A DNA stretch of 64,000 bases, taken from assembly GCA_002839705.1 (NCBI GenBank), contig PGYO01000002.1:1-64000 (forward strand). The letters run 5' to 3'. The translations under genes were made by a program, and so were the position numbers. The notes under the pieces are model-generated. The model saw only the letters and a program-made list of their open reading frames with translations, was not told the origin of the DNA and did no database searches. How positions within the stretch are numbered: position 1 is the first letter of the stretch; each line of letters opens with the position of its first letter. Shown one piece after another: positions 43,693-52,840 of the stretch. This DNA comes from Methanobacteriales archaeon HGW-Methanobacteriales-1 (GTDB lineage: Archaea; Methanobacteriota; Methanobacteria; Methanobacteriales; Methanobacteriaceae).

Positions 43693-43772
43693 TATAAATT
43701 TATTAAAACATTTAATTTTCATTCTATTATAAAAAAATTCGTTATTTAGAAACCTTTGTCAGCAGAATATTT

Positions 43773-44123
43773 CTAGATTTTTCTTAAAATTATTCGATCT
43801 CCTTCATCTACCTTAAAAAAGAGTTCCAAATTCTCAGTAACCTGTCCAATGTGATTAACCTCGGAATAGGGCTGTGTATCTCCAAAAAAGATGCAAAAAG
43901 CATATCCTGGTGGCCAGTAGGAAATGTCTCCTATTTCTGCCAGTTTAGAAGGATTTTCTTCTTCTAAAGTAACTGGAATATCAAAATAAATCTCTTCTAA
44001 CCAAAGCAAGGCCTTATTTTCCAGGGGAAGATTATCATATATAGCTTGTGCTGATTGAGGGTTTCTATCATCTAGTTCTGCAATGGCCTTTCCTTTTCCT
44101 TCCACTTCAATTTCTATTTTCAA
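43773..44123 (-). CDS. Cyclophilin-like fold protein (DUF369/TM1367 type)
   Basis: 116 residues, all-beta. The pattern IEVEGKGKAIAELDDRNP, YFDIPVTLEEENP, ISYWPPGYAFCIFFGDTQP and HIGQVTENLE matches the TM1367-like group with a cyclophilin fold. The biochemical role is unknown. I chose TTG 44123: AGGTGA is placed correctly for it, and the GTG at 44132 is within that site. The gene ends next to the convergent GNAT gene, and deoC lies upstream on the same strand. Confidence 0.78.
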   Translation of the reverse strand: MKIEIEVEGKGKAIAELDDRNPQSAQAIYDNLPLENKALLWLEEIYFDIPVTLEEENPSKLAEIGDISYWPPGYAFCIFFGDTQPYSEVNHIGQVTENLELFFKVDEGDRIILRKI

Positions 44124-44193
44124 ATTTATCACCTAATAAATAGAATAAAAGAAAATATGAATAATATTTTATTTCCACATTTATTCATGGTTG

Positions 44194-44907
44194 TTATCTT
44201 TTAATCATTTCTTCAATGATTTGAACGCCGGTGGAAGTTCCTAATTTATCTGCCCCTGCTTCTATCATGGCCAGAGCTGTTTCAAGGTCCCTTATCCCAC
44301 CAGCTGCTTTAATTTTCATATCCGGACCAATAGTTTCTCTCATTAATCTAACATCTTCTATAGTAGCCCCAGATAGGCCACCATAAGCTGTTGATGTTTT
44401 AACATAATCTGCCCCTGATTTTTTAGCAATAACACAGGATACAACCTTTTCTTCATCAGTCAAAAGAGCAGTTTCCAGAATAACTTTCACTACTTTTCCT
44501 GAGGATGCTTCTACCACATCGGTAATGTCTTTTTCTAAAAGATCTTCCAGTCCGGATTTAATGGCCCCAATATTCATTACCATATCGATTTCATTTGCGC
44601 CATGTTTTATAGCTTCCTTAGTTTCAAAAGCCTTAGTTTCGGGTGTACTCACTCCTAAAGGAAATCCAACAACTGAACAGACTTTGACTGGACTGTCTTG
44701 AAGTATTTCACTGGCCAACTGAACGTTGGTGGCGGTAACCACAGCACTGGCAAAATTATACTTTATGGCTTCATTACAAAGTTTAATCACATCGGCCTGG
44801 GTGGTATCACCCTTAACATTGGTGTGGTCAATCATTTTGGCCAGATCCTGTGGTGATTTTATTTTAGAAAGTCTATCTGCCCCATATGTATTCTTATTTT
44901 CACTCAT
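44194..44907 (-). CDS. deoC: Deoxyribose-phosphate aldolase
   Basis: 237-residue class I aldolase barrel. It interconverts deoxyribose 5-phosphate with acetaldehyde and glyceraldehyde 3-phosphate. Visible family motifs are [63 protein letters not shown], the Schiff-base lysine in [11 protein letters not shown], and [27 protein letters not shown] precedes ATG 44907. Confidence 0.95.
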   Translation of the reverse strand: MSENKNTYGADRLSKIKSPQDLAKMIDHTNVKGDTTQADVIKLCNEAIKYNFASAVVTATNVQLASEILQDSPVKVCSVVGFPLGVSTPETKAFETKEAIKHGANEIDMVMNIGAIKSGLEDLLEKDITDVVEASSGKVVKVILETALLTDEEKVVSCVIAKKSGADYVKTSTAYGGLSGATIEDVRLMRETIGPDMKIKAAGGIRDLETALAMIEAGADKLGTSTGVQIIEEMIKR

Positions 44908-45102
44908 TATTTCACCCTACCCTTTATTTTAACTAATTTAACTATTCTAATTTTAAATTTGTTTTAATAAGTAAAAATTAAAAAATTTAAAGAGAATTTA
45001 AAATATTAAGTGGATTTTAATATATTCCAATATTTTTATCTCCAACATTTTTAAGAAATATTAAATAATGAATATAATTGCTCAAATCATTATATTTCTT
45101 AT

Positions 45103-46791
45103 TTAAATCAATTTTTTAGCCATATAAGGCCCTTCTCTTTCATATCCAAACTTACGGTAATAGTTTCGAGTTCCTATTCCACTTATTATGACCATTTTTT
45201 CTCGATTATATTTTTCTATTGCTATTTCTTCTGCTCGAGCCAGTAATTCTTCTCCATATCCCACGTGTTGGCCTACCACAGATTTTTTCTCTCCAATTGG
45301 AACTAAAGAACCATAAACATGGAGTTCTCTCACCAAAGCAGTTTTATCATCTATTTCTGGCCTATGAGCATTATTTGAAGGAATTCTAAGCCTTAAAAAC
45401 CCTGCCAGAACATCGGAAATGGGGTCTTCTTGGGAAATGAATATTTCTTCCCCACCCACTGAAGAATAAGTTTCTTCCATCAGTTGTATTTGGTCTAAAT
45501 CAGCTTTTATTCCTCTTGAAGCTTGATGGCCTACTTCCCTACACCTTATACATTGGCATTGGACTCCCTCTTCTTCTAAACGATTATAAACTAGCTCTCC
45601 TAAATTGGACTTTTGTACTCCGGCTTCTATTAATGGTGAAGGAATATCCCGTTGTATTCGCATGGTTCTAACCCATTTCGGGAGCATTTTTTTTATTTCT
45701 ACAATGAGATCAACGGCTTCTTCAGTGGTGTAAGGTTCATAATCCCCTCTTTCCCACATAGCATGCATTTCACTCCCTTTAGTTATTAAACATGGATATA
45801 TTTTCAGCATGTCTGGTTTAAATGATGAATCTGTGAATAAACGATTGAATATCCGCATATCTCGCTGGAAATCTGAGAATAATCCTGGCATGAGGTGCAT
45901 GGCTACTTTGACTCCTGAATCTCTCAGTACTCGATTGGATTCAATCACGTCCTTTACACTGTGCCCTCTTTTTATTCGTTGATATATGTAATTATAAATG
46001 GTTTGAACACCCAGCTCAACTCGTGTAACACCCATATTAAGCATACGATTCACATCTTCCACTTTACAGTAATCTGGGCGAGTTTCAAAGGTTATTCCCA
46101 CACATCTTATCTTTGATGATTCATTGGCCTTTTGGGCATCTTCCAGGAGCACGTATTTTTCCGAGCCATAATGGGTTATGGGTGAGTTTAAAATGGAATT
46201 GGGGGATGAATTATCATGGCTTTCTGGTATTTCATCCATATGCTCATGTTTCAAATTTATTTGAGATTCTTTTAAACCAAAGTCAACCATAGCTTCCAGG
46301 CATTTAGCCACAAACCATTCTTGATAACATAAAACGTGGGCAGGGAATGTTCCACCCATAATTATTAATTCCACCTTATCTAAGGCATGTCCGATGCTGT
46401 TCAATTGTCTTAAACGGTTGTAAACTTGGTCATAAGGATGGAACTTGTACATTCTGGCCCGGAGTGCTGCAGGTTCCTCTCCAGTGTAACTAGGGGGTGC
46501 ATTATCACTTTCTGGACAATATAAGCATCTTCCATGGGGACAATCTTGAGGTTGACACATCACGGCCACTATGGCCACTCCAGATATGGTTCTGGTGGGT
46601 TTTTTCACTAAAACATCACCCAGAATCTTTTTTTCACGGGGAGTGGCATATTTTAGAATAAGGGAATTACTCATGAATTCTTCCAATTTAAAGTCACGGC
46701 AGGCCTGACGCTTTGCTTTTTCCAGCTCTTGCTTTGAATTGATTTTTCCTTGAAGTATATGTTCAATTATGGTTCTGCAGGCATTTTCCAT
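45103..46791 (-). CDS. elp3: Archaeal Elp3: tRNA uridine-34 carboxymethyl-type modification enzyme
   Basis: 562 residues: radical SAM domain (cluster CPHGRCLYC, CxxxxCxxC, near residue 85) followed by a GNAT-type acetyltransferase domain in the last ~150 residues ([34 protein letters not shown]). It makes the cm5U-type modification at wobble U34 from acetyl-CoA. A segment near 195-215 ([20 protein letters not shown]) is Ser/Asn-rich and looks like a lineage-specific insertion. A GGGAG site lies 8 nt before ATG 46791. It is a single-subunit archaeal form, and no other Elongator genes are nearby. Confidence 0.94.
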   Translation of the reverse strand: MENACRTIIEHILQGKINSKQELEKAKRQACRDFKLEEFMSNSLILKYATPREKKILGDVLVKKPTRTISGVAIVAVMCQPQDCPHGRCLYCPESDNAPPSYTGEEPAALRARMYKFHPYDQVYNRLRQLNSIGHALDKVELIIMGGTFPAHVLCYQEWFVAKCLEAMVDFGLKESQINLKHEHMDEIPESHDNSSPNSILNSPITHYGSEKYVLLEDAQKANESSKIRCVGITFETRPDYCKVEDVNRMLNMGVTRVELGVQTIYNYIYQRIKRGHSVKDVIESNRVLRDSGVKVAMHLMPGLFSDFQRDMRIFNRLFTDSSFKPDMLKIYPCLITKGSEMHAMWERGDYEPYTTEEAVDLIVEIKKMLPKWVRTMRIQRDIPSPLIEAGVQKSNLGELVYNRLEEEGVQCQCIRCREVGHQASRGIKADLDQIQLMEETYSSVGGEEIFISQEDPISDVLAGFLRLRIPSNNAHRPEIDDKTALVRELHVYGSLVPIGEKKSVVGQHVGYGEELLARAEEIAIEKYNREKMVIISGIGTRNYYRKFGYEREGPYMAKKLI

Positions 46792-46932
46792 GCATTATTC
46801 TCCCTATTTTAAATTTAGTAACATAAATATTAATAGATTTTATTGAATATCTGTATGAAAATAATAATAGTTTGATAATAGTAATCTGATTAACTATTGA
46901 TTATAATTATTTTACCTTATAATTAGATTTAT

Positions 46933-47979
46933 TTAGGCCTTATTCTTCATTAGATTTAAAATCTTTATAATATCTGTTTTTGATATAATTCCCACCAATT
47001 TATCATCTTTAACTACAGGTAAACGTCCTAAATTATGTTTTGTAAGTTTTTCCAGGGCAATTATAACTTCCTCATTTGGATTGGTGGTGATCAAATCTTT
47101 ACTCATCACATCAGACACTAATAAGTTTTTATTTTCTTTTTTAGCATTTGATAAATCATGAAAAGTTACTATACCTTCTAATTTTTCCTCACTCATAACA
47201 GGATAACCCATGTGTTTGTATTGAAACATCTTTTCAAGTGCTTCCTCTATACTTATCTGTGGCGAAAGTGTCATAACCTCGGAGGTCATGATATTTTCAA
47301 CCTTTAGGTCTCCTAAAAGTGAAGAGATTATGGTAGCTTTGTATTCCTGATCAGCTCCTATGTAAATAAACAGTGCAATTAATATAAGGAAAAAGTTCGG
47401 TAAAAATATTCCTGCTCCAGCCATTAGTATGGCAAAAATTTTCCCAATAGAAACTGATAATTCTGTGGCACGCACATACTTCATTCTTTCTGCTAAAATG
47501 GCCCTCAATACTCTTCCACCATCCATAGGAAATGCTGGTAGCAAATTAAACACTGCTAAAACAAGATTAACTAAGGCAAATTGCAGTATAAATGCAGAAA
47601 CAAATTGGGGTGATACTGATTCAGTAACTAAGAATAATATGTAGGAAAGTCCAGCAATTATCACATTGGCCATGGGCCCAACTGCAGCAATATAAAGCTC
47701 TTGCCGAGGCTCTTTAGGAATTTCTCCCATTTGAGCCACTCCACCAATAGGTAGGAGCACGATTCTTTCTATATCAACCCCATATCTCTGGGCAATATAC
47801 GAATGTGAAAGCTCGTGAATCACCACAGTGACGAAAACAAGGGTTATTAAAACTGCTAACTCTAATTGAATTATATTTAAAATAGCCATTAAATAAATGA
47901 ATAATATTAATAATAAAAATGAGATATCCAGTTCAATTGGAATTTCAAATACAGTGAGAATTCTCAGGGATGTTTTCAT
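46933..47979 (-). CDS. Site-2-type (M50) membrane protease with two CBS domains
   Basis: 348 residues. Six hydrophobic spans (~20-205) enclose the zinc site: VVIHELSHSYIA (HExxH) and AFPMDGGRVLRA. Two CBS domains follow (~230-345), with MTSEVMTLSP and MSKDLITTNP starts. Intramembrane proteases of this type often sense nucleotide ligands through CBS. Substrates are unknown. No good ribosome binding site is visible before ATG 47979. It is monocistronic, between elp3 and hsp20 on the same strand. Confidence 0.9.
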   Translation of the reverse strand: MKTSLRILTVFEIPIELDISFLLLILFIYLMAILNIIQLELAVLITLVFVTVVIHELSHSYIAQRYGVDIERIVLLPIGGVAQMGEIPKEPRQELYIAAVGPMANVIIAGLSYILFLVTESVSPQFVSAFILQFALVNLVLAVFNLLPAFPMDGGRVLRAILAERMKYVRATELSVSIGKIFAILMAGAGIFLPNFFLILIALFIYIGADQEYKATIISSLLGDLKVENIMTSEVMTLSPQISIEEALEKMFQYKHMGYPVMSEEKLEGIVTFHDLSNAKKENKNLLVSDVMSKDLITTNPNEEVIIALEKLTKHNLGRLPVVKDDKLVGIISKTDIIKILNLMKNKA

Positions 47980-48242
47980 GGAATTTATATTTGTTTCATT
48001 TACTCTAAATATTTTTAGAATTATTAATCATTTTTTTTAACTAAACTATTTAGCATAAATATTTTGGAAAATAGATTTAATTGTTTGATAAATAGGCATA
48101 ATTCGGATTATAAAATAAGTTATTAGAACTAACTAATTATTAAAATAAAAAAATTTTAGAAAATAATATAATGGATTAAAGTCATCATTTCATTTATTTT
48201 TCAAATACTAACTTTAAAACCGATTTTAAGATTCAATTTTAA

Positions 48243-48866
48243 TTAACTGATATCTACCTTAAATCGTGGTTCCTTTATTTTAGGAAGATCCACAATTAGC
48301 ACAGACCCTTCAAAGCGAGCTGCAACTTCTTCAATGTTTATTTGAACTGGAAGAGGTATTGATCGTTCTATTTTTCCTTTACTTCTCTCTTTCAGGATAT
48401 ATCTAACTTTAGGAGAGTTATCATCAGATTCTTCTTCTGCAGCTGCTTCTTTTACCATTTCTTCAATATCTTCTTCGAATTGAACAGCTATTTCCACACT
48501 TTCTTCAGTAACTTCTAAAATTACATCGTCTTTGCTGATATTTGGCAGGTCAACTTTTAATATTAAAGATTCATCGATTTCTAAGAGATCCACTAAAGGT
48601 TTTTCTGTAACCGTGGTATAATTGGAAATGGTCTTACCAAATTCTTCTTGTTTTCCTTTAAAGGTGCTTATAATATCATCCAGAACTTTTTCTGCGTGGG
48701 TCTGGATTTTTTCAGTGTTCTCTTTTATGCCATTTTTTAAATTGGAATCTTCCATTTTACCCTTATTTTCCTCTTGGGTTTCTTGGCTTTTTTCTTTTAC
48801 CTCAGTTTCAAGTTCAATACTTTTTTCTGATGCTTTTTCCTTTTTTGCTTTGGTTTTTCTTGCCAT
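48243..48866 (-). CDS. Hsp20/alpha-crystallin small heat shock protein, long N-terminus
   Basis: 207 residues. An unusually acidic/lysine-rich, probably disordered N-terminus (~1-80) precedes an alpha-crystallin domain: LLEIDESLILKVDLPNI, DVILEVTEESVEIAV, and SVLIVDLPKIKEPRFKV at the end. An acidic insert (EEMVKEAAAEEESDDNSP) lies in the middle of the domain. It is the intact paralogue of the frameshifted gene at 394-875, and the two share a charged N-terminus. GAGGGA lies about 12 nt before ATG 48866. Divergent from the PRC-barrel gene. Confidence 0.88.
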   Translation of the reverse strand: MARKTKAKKEKASEKSIELETEVKEKSQETQEENKGKMEDSNLKNGIKENTEKIQTHAEKVLDDIISTFKGKQEEFGKTISNYTTVTEKPLVDLLEIDESLILKVDLPNISKDDVILEVTEESVEIAVQFEEDIEEMVKEAAAEEESDDNSPKVRYILKERSKGKIERSIPLPVQINIEEVAARFEGSVLIVDLPKIKEPRFKVDIS

Positions 48867-49095
48867 TTTTGAAATCCCTCAATTTAAATTTTTATTCAGA
48901 ATTTATTCCATTTTATTTGTTTCTACCTATTCTCTTTTTAATTGATAAAAGAAAGGTTATTTTTAACTATATGCTTATTTATTATCTGTTTTTCAGTTTA
49001 TTTATATATTTTGTTTGTTAATTTTAAATTAAATGGTTCTATAGAATACCAAAGTTATAAGTTTTTAAACTAACATAATAAAAAATGGTGTTTTC

Positions 49096-49374
49096 ATGAA
49101 GGTAACTGAATTTTTAGGTAAAAAAGTTATAGATAAAAATGCAATGGAAATTGGAAAAATCTCTGATATGGAAATTGACCTTTCAAAAGGTTCTATAAAT
49201 ACTGTAACTATTTCTAAGAGTGATATCGCTTTAAAACAAAAGACTTTCATAGTTTCTGTTGAGGATATTGGGTCGGTAGGAGATTATGTTATTCTCGCAC
49301 TATCTGGTGAGGATGCAAATAATGATAAAGATTCTCCAGAACCCGAATCTATCTCTATTTCCATTGAAAAGTAA
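49096..49374 (+). CDS. PRC-barrel domain protein
   Basis: 92 residues. The PRC-barrel (VTEFLGKKVIDKNAMEIGKISD, here split as VTEFLGKKVIDKNAMEIGK then ISDMEIDL) spans the first ~75 residues; the rest is an acidic tail. Archaeal single-domain PRC proteins occur near cell-division genes (CdpB family) or RNA-processing genes; no such neighbour is here, so the role is open. GGTGT lies 6 nt before the ATG. Confidence 0.82.
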   Translation: MKVTEFLGKKVIDKNAMEIGKISDMEIDLSKGSINTVTISKSDIALKQKTFIVSVEDIGSVGDYVILALSGEDANNDKDSPEPESISISIEK

Positions 49375-49503
49375 GAATTATTTTTTCCATTTTCTAAATT
49401 CAAGAGCAATAAAAAATTAAAATAATGACTAATAAATAATACATAATTAGCTTTTAAATCAAACTAATTAATTAATCATTAATAAAATCTGGGAGATTAA
49501 TAT

Positions 49504-49809
49504 ATGCAAATTATTGACGGCCGTGGAAAGCAAGTAAATGTAGGTTTAACTGTTAGATACGGAGGAACTGGAACTACTGGAGAAGTTTCTGCTGTTAAAG
49601 TAGAAGAAGATGAAGGATGGGTTCAAATTGATCATTCTGAAATGTGGTATAATAGCGAATCCCTTGAAGTTCGGGCTGAAAATAATATTAAACCCAAGAA
49701 AAATTCTTCTAAAGAGTTCAATGCTGCAAAAGCATTAGAAAAATCTAAGAATAAAAACGATTTGGCCGACGTATCCATGGGCACTGGGACCTGTGATGGT
49801 GGTGGATGA
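49504..49809 (+). CDS. DUF2098 family protein
   Basis: 101 residues. The N-terminal ~60 residues match the methanogen DUF2098 family: GRGKQVNVGLTVRYGGTGTTG, given here as VGLTVRYGGTGTTGEV, then EGWVQIDHSEMWYNSESLEV. A lysine-rich tail ends in GTGTCDGGG. Function is unknown. GGGAGATTAATAT precedes the ATG. It follows the PRC-barrel gene by 130 bp on the same strand. Confidence 0.8.
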   Translation: MQIIDGRGKQVNVGLTVRYGGTGTTGEVSAVKVEEDEGWVQIDHSEMWYNSESLEVRAENNIKPKKNSSKEFNAAKALEKSKNKNDLADVSMGTGTCDGGG

Positions 49810-49993
49810 TTAAATTTTTTATTCTATATTTCTATTACTTTTTTACAATTTTATTAATATAACTTGTATTAGCTTATTTAAACAAATAAATCATTTTCTA
49901 CTTACCTATTTAATAAAAACTTTTTTATAATCTGTTAATAAAATAATTTTATTAATAGAATAAAATGAATTTAAAAAATTTTACAGGTTTTTC

Positions 49994-51016
49994 ATGACAG
50001 AATACAATGCTCAAATTTTAGAGTCAGACAATATTTGGAAATACGTTTTCGATGCCCTACCAGATCTTATAGCCATTCTTGACACAAATCATAGGGTTGT
50101 AAAGATTAATAAAGCCATGGCCAATCGTTTAGGTGTTTCTCCTGACGCAGGTGTTGGATTAAATTGCTATGAAGTTGTACATCATACTGATTCACCTATA
50201 TTAGAATGTCCTCACTCTAAACTCCTTCAAGATGGCCTTGAACACACGCAAGAAGTTCAGGAAGATAATCTAGGTGGCTATTTTTTGGTAACGGCCTCTC
50301 CTATTGTGAACCCTGATGGTGAACTTCTGGGAAGTGTTCATATTGCCCGGGACATAACTGAACGTAGGAAAATGGAGAAAAAACTGGAAAAAGCTTTAGT
50401 GGATAAGGAAATTCTGATGAAAGAAATTCACCATAGGGTGAAAAACAATTTGATGATGATTTCCAGCCTTTTAAATATTCAATCTCACTATATTAATGAT
50501 CCTGATGTAAAGGATCTCTTTACTGAAAGTCAGAATCGGGCAAGATCTATGGCTCTTTTACATAAGGAGTTGTATGAATCAGGAGATATGAAAGATATTG
50601 AGCTTTCTGAATACTTAAGTACTCTTTCTAAAGAAATTATGCATAGTTATAATTCCCGGGATTTAAATGTTGATTTAGGCCTGGATTTGCAAAAAGGAAC
50701 CATTGATGTGGATCGTGCTATTCCTTTAGGTTTAATAGCTACAGAAACAATTATAAACAGTTTTAAACATGCTTTCCCCAATGGAAAAGGAAAAATAAAT
50801 ATTAAACTTTATAAAGATGATGATTCATTTGTATTAATAATTTCAGACGATGGTGTAGGGTTTCCTGAAGATTTAGATTTTAGATCTCAGGGTAATATGG
50901 GAATGATGCTTATCAATGGATTAATTAATCAAATTGACGGTTCAATTAATATGAAACGTGAAAATGGAACTCAATTCATCATTAAATTTAATGATGAAGA
51001 ACCTATTGATAAATAA
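49994..51016 (+). CDS. PAS sensor histidine kinase (HisKA_2), soluble
   Basis: 340 residues without a membrane span. One PAS domain (~10-130) with ILDTNHRVVKINKAMANRLG, then a HisKA_2 domain with EIHHRVKNNLMMISSLLNIQ (~150-169) and a HATPase domain (TETIINSFKHAF, ISDDGVGFPEDLDF). The PAS contains CYEVVHHTDSPILECPHSKL, a cysteine-bearing segment that recurs in PAS domains of methanogen kinases and may bind a metal or haem (inference). No response regulator is adjacent. The EFR1 gene follows after 75 bp. Confidence 0.9.
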   Translation: MTEYNAQILESDNIWKYVFDALPDLIAILDTNHRVVKINKAMANRLGVSPDAGVGLNCYEVVHHTDSPILECPHSKLLQDGLEHTQEVQEDNLGGYFLVTASPIVNPDGELLGSVHIARDITERRKMEKKLEKALVDKEILMKEIHHRVKNNLMMISSLLNIQSHYINDPDVKDLFTESQNRARSMALLHKELYESGDMKDIELSEYLSTLSKEIMHSYNSRDLNVDLGLDLQKGTIDVDRAIPLGLIATETIINSFKHAFPNGKGKINIKLYKDDDSFVLIISDDGVGFPEDLDFRSQGNMGMMLINGLINQIDGSINMKRENGTQFIIKFNDEEPIDK

Positions 51017-51091
51017 TATTTGCTTTTTTATTTACTTTATTTAAAATTTAATTCTCACTTTATCTAATCATTATTAATCGAAATAAAACTG

Positions 51092-51889
51092 GTGATAACT
51101 ATTAAATCTAAAAACATTGATTTTTACTATTTTTCTGGTACTGGAAACACTTTGCTAGTAGTTAACAAGATGAAAGAAGTATTTCAAGGGAAAGGATACT
51201 CTGTGGAACTTAAACCCATAGAAAAACACGATGCCCGTAAGGTCAATACTAAAAATACCATTGGATTGGCCTTTCCGGTGGCTATTTTCTCCACCTACAA
51301 TTTGGTCTGGGATTTTATTAGAAATCTTCCAGAAGCTAATGGAACTGAAATATTTATGGTTGATACTTTAGCTGGTTATTCTGGAGGTATAGTGGGGCCT
51401 TTGAGAACTATTGTCGAAAAGAAAGGTTATACTCCCATAGGGGCCCGTGAAATAATCATGCCAGGTAATATATTTTTCATTGCTAAAGATAAGGAAAACG
51501 ATAAAAAAGTTAGAAAAGGAATCAAACACGCAAAAAAATATGCTAAGGCCCTTATTAAAGGTAAAGCAAAATGGGGGAAGGTAGCTGTACTTCCAGATAT
51601 TATGAATGTAGTCTCTCGTGGTGGTTTGTGGTTAACTGGGGTTAATCTACATCAGAAATATCTAAAATTCAAGGTTAAAGAATCAAAATGCAGTAAATGT
51701 GCCCTTTGTGTGGATCTATGTCCCGTCTCCAATATTAAAATGGAGGAATATCCGGTTACAGGGAATGAATGTGAATATTGTATGAGATGTGTTTCATTCT
51801 GTCCTAAAAAGGCCATACCTTGTGTTTTTAATTACAAAGGGAAAATTTATAGCGCAGTTAAGGCTAAAAAGTTGTTAAAGGATGATTAA
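51092..51889 (+). CDS. EFR1-type flavodoxin-ferredoxin fusion
   Basis: 265 residues. The first ~180 residues are a flavodoxin-like domain starting with [15 protein letters not shown] (FMN phosphate loop). The C-terminal ~80 residues carry two [4Fe-4S] motifs, CSKCALCVDLCP and CEYCMRCVSFCP. The EFR1 family is common in anaerobes and presumably moves electrons between flavin and ferredoxin. The start is unclear: GTG 51092 has no ribosome binding site, while GGTGA at 51091-51095 is correctly spaced for ATT 51101. A paralogue at 57058 is frameshifted. The two share over half of their motifs by eye. Confidence 0.88.
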   Translation: MITIKSKNIDFYYFSGTGNTLLVVNKMKEVFQGKGYSVELKPIEKHDARKVNTKNTIGLAFPVAIFSTYNLVWDFIRNLPEANGTEIFMVDTLAGYSGGIVGPLRTIVEKKGYTPIGAREIIMPGNIFFIAKDKENDKKVRKGIKHAKKYAKALIKGKAKWGKVAVLPDIMNVVSRGGLWLTGVNLHQKYLKFKVKESKCSKCALCVDLCPVSNIKMEEYPVTGNECEYCMRCVSFCPKKAIPCVFNYKGKIYSAVKAKKLLKDD

Positions 51890-52110
51890 CTATTTTTTAG
51901 AAATTTTATGGCATTTTTATTTATTTATATATTAATTTTATTTATTCATTTTTTCTTTATTTTTTCTTATTTTTCATTTAATTTTTTATTTCTAATTCTG
52001 CAATATTTTTTTATAAACGGCTCTAAGTACTAAACATGAGAATCTGATTTTAATCGAGAATTAAATGATTATAATTAAAATAGGAGAAATGACCAAATAA
52101 TAATAAATAT

Positions 52111-52120
52111 TAAGAGGGGC
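52111..52120 (+). repeat. Left arm of a 10-bp inverted repeat flanking DUF308
   Basis: TAAGAGGGGC lies in the leader just before the GGAGGTGA site of the DUF308 gene. Its exact reverse complement is at 52684-52693, 27 nt after the stop. The arms would let leader and trailer of the mRNA pair. Confidence 0.6.
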
Positions 52121-52141
52121 ACATATTGGAGGTGAGATTTG

Positions 52142-52657
52142 ATGACCAATAATTCTCTTTTAGGTATTTTAGCTATAATTTTAGGTATTTTAGTCATGGT
52201 ATTTCCATTGTTTTCAGTATTCACGGTCAGTGTGCTTGCTGGATTAACCGTATTATTAATCGGTATTTGGTTGCTTTCTTTAGGTTTCCATGCTTGGGGA
52301 GCAAGCAAAGGAATGGGTATTGCCTATTTAATATTGGGTATTCTAGCAATTTTTGTAGGAATAGCTTTATTTGGTAATATTATAGCTTTAAGCTTCTTAG
52401 CAAGCTTCTGGTTCTACTTCGGTGGTTTCTTCTTGATTATTGCAGGTATCATGGGATTTTTTGCCCGTGAACACACAGTACATAAAGGATCAAACGCCTT
52501 ACTAGTAGTAATGGGTATTCTTTACATTATTTTAGGTGCTTACGCACTAAATCCATACTATTTGGCCATTATTATTGGTATTGGTCTGGTTATTGATGGA
52601 GTTGTATTATTATTTGTAAATCCAGCAGATGTTGTTGAAGTAGCTGCATCTGAATAA
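52142..52657 (+). CDS. DUF308/HdeD-like membrane protein
   Basis: 171 residues with six hydrophobic spans in three hairpin-like repeats (GILAIILGILVMVFPLFS, then AYLILGILAIFVGIALFG, then VVMGILYIILGAYALNP). Such DUF308 proteins are often linked to acid stress (HdeD) in bacteria; the role in methanogens is unknown. GGAGGTGA lies 6 nt before ATG 52142. The leader and trailer carry a perfect 10-bp inverted repeat (see adjacent repeat entries). Confidence 0.82.
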   Translation: MTNNSLLGILAIILGILVMVFPLFSVFTVSVLAGLTVLLIGIWLLSLGFHAWGASKGMGIAYLILGILAIFVGIALFGNIIALSFLASFWFYFGGFFLIIAGIMGFFAREHTVHKGSNALLVVMGILYIILGAYALNPYYLAIIIGIGLVIDGVVLLFVNPADVVEVAASE

Positions 52658-52683
52658 ATAATAGATAAATAAACATAAATAAG

Positions 52684-52693
52684 GCCCCTCTTA
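52684..52693 (+). repeat. Right arm of the 10-bp inverted repeat flanking DUF308
   Basis: GCCCCTCTTA, the reverse complement of the left arm at 52111-52120. It is one of the few GC-rich strings in this intergenic region, followed by TTTATTTTAA, which could serve as a terminator tail. Confidence 0.6.
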
Positions 52694-52840
52694 TTTATTT
52701 TAATTCATATGCTTGATTTATTTAATTTATTTATTCATTTATTTTATATGAAAAGTAAAAAAAGAAATAATTATCCATATTTGCTTGTTTTATTAGCTTT
52801 TATAATGGAATAATAATTAAGAAAAAATGAATTATGTAAT

